A stretch of 9,239 nucleotides of DNA from Treponema sp. UBA2869 (lineage in GTDB: Bacteria; Spirochaetota; Spirochaetia; Treponematales; Treponemataceae). A program made the position numbers and the translations under genes. Below, in pieces: positions 6,060 to 9,239 of the stretch. The stretch lies in the NCBI GenBank assembly GCA_002350445.1, contig DEEV01000139.1, positions 1 through 9,239 on the forward strand, read 5' to 3'. The stretch's first letter is position 1, and each line of letters starts with the position of its first letter. A model generated the notes under the pieces. It did not search any database and was not told the origin of the DNA. It saw only the letters and a list, made by a program, of their open reading frames with translations.

Positions 6060-6588
6060 GTTCGAACCTCTCCTGCTCGTCTTCGTCCAGCTTTGGCAAT
6101 TCTGCAATTGAATTCAGGCGGAAAAGCTTAAGAAATTCTTTTGTTGTTCCAAAAAGTGTTGGTCTTCCCGGCGCTTCTTTTTTACCAACTTCTTTAATAA
6201 GATTTCGCTCCATCAAAAAGCGAATCATATTGTCTACGCCAACACCGCGAATCTGTTCTACTTCGGCTCGTGTAACAGGCTGTTTGTAAGCAATTATCGA
6301 AAGAGTTTCCAAAGCCGAACGCGAAAGCCTGCCTTCCCGCTTTGAACCATAAAATTCCTTTAATACTTCCCAGTATTCTTTTTTCGGAGCCAGACACCAG
6401 CCGCCTGTAATCATTACAAGCTCAATTCCAGAATCTTCCGAAGCATACTTTTCCTTTAATTTTTCAAGACACTTTTCTACAACTTCTTCTGAAAGCTGAG
6501 CCTTATTGGAAAGCACCTTTACAGTAAGCGGTTCACTTTCCAGAAATAAAATTGTCTCTAGTAAAGCTGTTTCTTTATTGAAATCCAT
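6049..6588 (-). CDS. scpB: Segregation and condensation protein B
   Basis: A 179-residue partner of the kleisin ScpA in the SMC condensin complex that compacts and segregates the chromosome. It has two winged-helix domains: the first at about residues 5-75 (LLETILFLESEPLTVKVLSNKA), the second with the strong family signature ALETLSIIAYKQPVTRAEVEQIRG (92-115) followed by EVGKKEAPGRPTLFGTT (133-149) and FLKLFRLNSIAELP. Length is typical. The open frame runs back to 6678, but the extra 30 residues do not resemble ScpB. The ATG at 6588 has AAGG 5 nt upstream and gives the usual N-terminus. It follows scpA by 115 nt, the largest gap in the operon, and overlaps rluB by 11 nt. No smc gene is in the window. 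Confidence 0.95.
   Translation of the reverse strand: MDFNKETALLETILFLESEPLTVKVLSNKAQLSEEVVEKCLEKLKEKYASEDSGIELVMITGGWCLAPKKEYWEVLKEFYGSKREGRLSRSALETLSIIAYKQPVTRAEVEQIRGVGVDNMIRFLMERNLIKEVGKKEAPGRPTLFGTTKEFLKLFRLNSIAELPKLDEDEQERFELAR
6067..6074 (-). promoter_or_regulatory. Ribosome binding site supporting a TTG start for rluB
   Basis: AGGAGAGG on the minus strand, inside the end of scpB, ends 7 nt before the TTG at 6059. No ATG or GTG is near this site in the right frame, so a TTG start is the best reading. Confidence 0.75.
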
Positions 6589-6703
6589 ATTATCCTTGTC
6601 GGCAAACACAGCTTGCCTCTGAGCCGTTATTTCAATTATCCTAAAATGGTCCTGTTTAAGCCAGTGGGCGCAGCCCATTTTTTAACGGATTTTTGATTTC
6701 AGG

Positions 6704-7513
6704 CTAATTACTCGTTAACTCATCCTCACTCGGAATGTAACCGGGATTTTCTTCCCGCGCGCATATTTTTATATCACCAAAAAGCTTATTTTGGAAGATA
6801 GTAATCATCCTGAATTTTACAGCTTCAAGGATTGCCATAAATGCACAGATTATATCCATTTCGTTTCCAGGACGCGTAAGCAAATCAGTAAACATACATT
6901 CTTTTTTATCTTCCAGAAGTTCGTTCATTAATGTGATTTTTTCATTTACAGAAATTTCCTCGTACATATTCAAAATTTTTTCATTTGAATACTGATTCAT
7001 TATCGATTTGAAAATTTCCTGCATTTTCTGAAGAAGTTCCCAGGTATCAACTTCTTCCCACATATCATCGCTTTCATCAAAAGGAAGCACTCTCTGAATT
7101 TTCTTACGCTCAAAATTCCATTCAGAATCATCTTCCTGCTCTTCCATCAGGCTCGAAAGCTTTTTAAACTTCTGATATTCAATAAGTGTATCAACCAGTT
7201 CCTGTCTTGGATCTTCTTCGTCTTCTTCATCATAGGCAACTTCAACAGGAAGAAGCATGCGGCTTTTTATGTAAATAAGTTTTGCGGCCCAGCTGTAAAA
7301 TTCCGAAAGATCGCCTAAATCGGTTTGGACAGCATAATCCAGATACTCAAGATACTGTTCTGTAATTTGTGCAATAGGAATATCGTAAATATTTACCTTA
7401 CTTTCACGAATTAAAGCCCAGAGCAAATCCAACGGGCCTTCAAATTCACCAGCCTTATACGCATGTTTTGCAGTTGTTTTTTCAGCAACTTCCGTTACCT
7501 GAGATTGTTCCAT
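6704..7513 (-). CDS. scpA: Segregation and condensation protein A (kleisin)
   Basis: A 269-residue kleisin that bridges the SMC heads and binds ScpB. The N-terminal domain has the hallmark FEGPLDLLWALIRESKVNIYDIPIAQITEQYL (24-55, core motif) and the helix with KLIYIKSRMLLP. An acidic linker (DEEDEEDPRQ, about 95-104) follows, then the middle ScpB-binding region. The C-terminal winged helix (about 185-265) includes TDLLTRPGNEMDIICAFMAILEAVKFRMITIFQNKLFGDIKI. Length is close to the family norm of about 250. The ATG at 7513 has AGGCGG 8 nt upstream. The gene starts inside the 3' end of folK (32-nt overlap, different frame), so translation may be coupled. Confidence 0.95.
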   Translation of the reverse strand: MEQSQVTEVAEKTTAKHAYKAGEFEGPLDLLWALIRESKVNIYDIPIAQITEQYLEYLDYAVQTDLGDLSEFYSWAAKLIYIKSRMLLPVEVAYDEEDEEDPRQELVDTLIEYQKFKKLSSLMEEQEDDSEWNFERKKIQRVLPFDESDDMWEEVDTWELLQKMQEIFKSIMNQYSNEKILNMYEEISVNEKITLMNELLEDKKECMFTDLLTRPGNEMDIICAFMAILEAVKFRMITIFQNKLFGDIKICAREENPGYIPSEDELTSN

Positions 7514-8045
7514 ACTTAATTCCGCCTAATTTTTCTATTCCGTCAGCCTGACCGTTTTTTTCAAGCTGGCTTAAATATCCAGAAAATTGATTTCTTAATT
7601 TATCATCGGCAGATTTATTTAAAATCTCAAGAGAAGGAATTAAAACAAAAGCTCTTTCTTTTAGTCTTGGATGCGGAACCTGTAGCTTTGGAGTATCAAA
7701 GGTTTCTTCGCCAAAGTATTCTATATCTAAATCAAGTGAACGGGGACCAAAGCGAATTTCATTTTTTCGATTTCGTCCGTATTTTGCTTCTATTTTGTTA
7801 AGGATTTCTAAAAAATCGTAAGCATCAAAATCATCAGAAACAAAACCCGTGGCAGCCATATTGTAAAAATCATCCTGATTTTCTACATACATTGCACGGG
7901 TTCTGTAAACTGATGAAAATACTGTATTTTCTAAAACTTTTTCTAATTCAGTACAGGCGCAAAGCAGTATTTCCAAAGGACTTTTTCCATCGTACGCTTT
8001 GTTTGAACCAATTCCAACAAGAACCTTTTTCATACTGCTATACAT
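7482..8045 (-). CDS. folK: 6-hydroxymethyl-7,8-dihydropterin pyrophosphokinase (HPPK)
   Basis: A 187-residue enzyme that transfers pyrophosphate from ATP to 6-hydroxymethyldihydropterin in folate synthesis. Numbered from 8045: VLVGIGSN (8-15), SSVYRTRAMYVENQDDFYNMA (44-64), YGRNRKNEIRFGPRSLDLDIEYFG (89-112) with the metal-binding Asp105 and Asp107, and VPHPRLKERAFVL (123-135) with the conserved His and Arg. Length is normal to slightly long. The start is uncertain. The ATG at 8045 is 3 nt after the recA stop. A second ATG at 8033 (MKKVLVGIGSN) fits the family N-terminus better, but neither has an ideally spaced ribosome site. Coupling to recA is likely. No other folate genes are nearby. The 3' end overlaps scpA by 32 nt. 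Confidence 0.93.
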   Translation of the reverse strand: MYSSMKKVLVGIGSNKAYDGKSPLEILLCACTELEKVLENTVFSSVYRTRAMYVENQDDFYNMAATGFVSDDFDAYDFLEILNKIEAKYGRNRKNEIRFGPRSLDLDIEYFGEETFDTPKLQVPHPRLKERAFVLIPSLEILNKSADDKLRNQFSGYLSQLEKNGQADGIEKLGGIKYGTISGNGSC

Positions 8046-8048
8046 GCC

Positions 8049-9185
8049 TTAAAACAAAGCTCCGGTAGCGTCTGCTGTAGCATCAGCCTTTGTTTCTGTT
8101 TTTTCTGATTTAGAAGTTTTCTTTTCTTTTACGGCATTTCCGTTTTTATCTTTTAAAACCTGACCAGGAAAAACTTCTGCCCTGATTTTCTGTTCAATCT
8201 GAGAAGCAAGTTCGGCATTCTGTTCAATAAATGCAACCGCATTTTCCTTGCCCTGTCCGATTTTTTCTTCGCCCATTGTATACCAGGCACCACGTTTATC
8301 AACAATTCCATGTTTAACAGCAGAATCCAGAAGGCTTGCACTTGCATTAATACCTTTTCCAAAGTAAATATCAAGTTCGCATTTTCTGAACGGAGGCGCA
8401 ACCTTATTCTTTACAACTTTAACGCGAACACGGTTACCAATTGCATCTTCATCACCTTTTCCGTCAATTGTTTCAACACGACGAATTTCAAGACGAACAG
8501 AAGAATAGAACTTCAAAGCCTGTCCACCGGTAGTTGTTTCAGGATTTCCGAACATAACACCAATTTTCATACGAATCTGATTGATGAAAATTACAATACA
8601 GTTAGACTTACCAATAATTGCCGTAAGTTTTCGCAAAGCCTGACTCATAAGACGCGCCTGCATACCCATTACAGCATCGCCCATTTCGCCTTCAATTTCT
8701 TTCTGAGGAGTAAGAGCCGCAACAGAATCGACTACAACAATATCAACAGCGCCGCTTCTTACAAGATTTTCTGTAATTTCAAGTGCCTGCTCTCCGGTAT
8801 CCGGCTGTGAAACCCAAAGCTCATCAATATTTACGCCGAGATTTTTTGCATAAACAGGATCAAGCGCATGCTCCGCATCAACAAAAGCCGCAACACCGCC
8901 CATTTTCTGACTTTCAGCAATTGCATGGAGTGCAAGCGTAGTTTTTCCGGAACTTTCAGGACCGTACATTTCAATTACACGTCCGCGCGGATAACCGCCA
9001 ATTCCAAGTGCTTCATCAAGAAGAATTGATCCCGAAGGAATCACATCAATAGAAGCTGCATCAGCCTTATCTCCGAGCTTCATTAAAGCTCCCTGACCGA
9101 ACTGTTTTTCAATCTGAAGACGAGCCGCCTCCAGAGCCTTCATTTTTTCCGACATGTCCATCGGAGTTGAATTTGTATTAGACAT
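8049..9185 (-). CDS. recA: Recombinase A
   Basis: A 378-residue RecA that forms ATP-dependent filaments on single-stranded DNA for homologous recombination and repair. It has the N-terminal polymerisation helix (about 12-34, QIEKQFGQGALMKLG), Walker A GPESSGKT (75-82), the AAFVDAEHALDP segment, Walker B-type VDIVVVDSVAALTP, the L1 region EIEGEMGDAVMGMQARLMSQALRK, and FINQIRMKIGVMFGNPETTTGGQALKFYSSVRLEIRR covering L2. L2 has GGQ where GGN is usual. The C-terminal tail (about 345-378) is lysine/threonine/alanine-rich rather than the strongly acidic tail of E. coli RecA. The ATG at 9185 follows a purine-rich GGAGGAAGGTGG leader. It is the first gene of the long minus-strand operon within this window. 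Confidence 0.98.
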   Translation of the reverse strand: MSNTNSTPMDMSEKMKALEAARLQIEKQFGQGALMKLGDKADAASIDVIPSGSILLDEALGIGGYPRGRVIEMYGPESSGKTTLALHAIAESQKMGGVAAFVDAEHALDPVYAKNLGVNIDELWVSQPDTGEQALEITENLVRSGAVDIVVVDSVAALTPQKEIEGEMGDAVMGMQARLMSQALRKLTAIIGKSNCIVIFINQIRMKIGVMFGNPETTTGGQALKFYSSVRLEIRRVETIDGKGDEDAIGNRVRVKVVKNKVAPPFRKCELDIYFGKGINASASLLDSAVKHGIVDKRGAWYTMGEEKIGQGKENAVAFIEQNAELASQIEQKIRAEVFPGQVLKDKNGNAVKEKKTSKSEKTETKADATADATGALF

Positions 9186-9203
9186 CTAGCCACCTTCCTC
9201 CCA

Positions 9204-9235
9204 AATATAATATGGCTTGAGATATTCAAATTTGA
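9204..9235 (-). promoter_or_regulatory. Candidate recA promoter region with a 10-bp palindrome
   Basis: Upstream of the recA ribosome site the minus strand has overlapping -10-like hexamers TATTAT (9212-9207) and TATATT (9209-9204). No good -35 exists at 16-18 nt. At that distance lies the perfect palindrome TCAAATTTGA (9226-9235), with a further TTGA at 9217-9220. It could be an operator covering the -35 region, but no known SOS box (GAAC-N4-GTTC or E. coli type) is present. The window ends at 9239, so upstream elements cannot be judged. Confidence 0.3.
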
Positions 9236-9239
9236 CCAA

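Noticed and set aside
6049..6678. Longer scpB starting at 6678
   Set aside because: The extra 30 residues are unlike ScpB, and the ATG at 6588 has its own AAGG and gives the standard N-terminus.
6665..6683. 5-bp hairpin (TGGGC/GCCCA) followed by six T on the plus strand
   Set aside because: It would terminate plus-strand transcription, where there is no gene. On the minus strand the run is A before the hairpin, so it is not a terminator for scpA. The stem is short and could be chance.

Overview
The window is AT-rich bacterial DNA and every gene I can support lies on the minus strand. The gene set recA-folK-scpA-scpB-(rluB-type)-cmk-rpsA, a short relaxed-lipobox lipoprotein and the protein sequences themselves point to a spirochaete, most likely a Treponema (inference from protein resemblance; no search was run). 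It looks like core chromosome. I see no transposase, phage, CRISPR or other mobile module.

Reading in the direction of transcription (right to left): recA (9185-8049), folK (8045-7482), scpA (7513-6704), scpB (6588-6049), an RluB/RsuA-type rRNA pseudouridine synthase (6059-5301), cmk (5183-4551) and rpsA (4533-2818). Genes are packed with gaps of 3 to about 120 nt or with overlaps (folK/scpA 32 nt, scpB/rluB 11 nt), so this is probably one long housekeeping operon for recombination, folate synthesis, chromosome segregation, ribosome maturation, CMP phosphorylation and translation. Two things break the uniformity. One is a GC-rich block of nested inverted repeats between rluB and cmk (5225-5293). 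The other is a strong sigma70-type promoter inside the 3' end of cmk (4570-4598) that should give rpsA its own supply of transcript. A clear intrinsic terminator (2779-2805) closes rpsA.

A second minus-strand unit follows: a 300-residue AAA+/Fis-type regulator whose ATPase and sigma54-contact motifs are largely eroded (2692-1790), a membrane-anchored TPR protein (1768-1094) and a putative lipoprotein (1061-276). Together they look like a small envelope-related group of unknown function.

The last 275 nt hold no gene but a striking regulatory block: helically phased 8-nt A-tracts, a consensus promoter (TTGACA-17-TATATT, 183-211) and a boxA-like element (139-154), followed by hairpins running off the left edge. 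This is what the leader of an rRNA operon looks like, so I predict a 16S rRNA gene just beyond position 1 on the minus strand.

Several starts had to be moved from the longest reading frame on Shine-Dalgarno and family evidence: cmk to 5183, rluB to a TTG at 6059, scpB to 6588 and the TPR gene to 1768. No plus-strand gene is credible.
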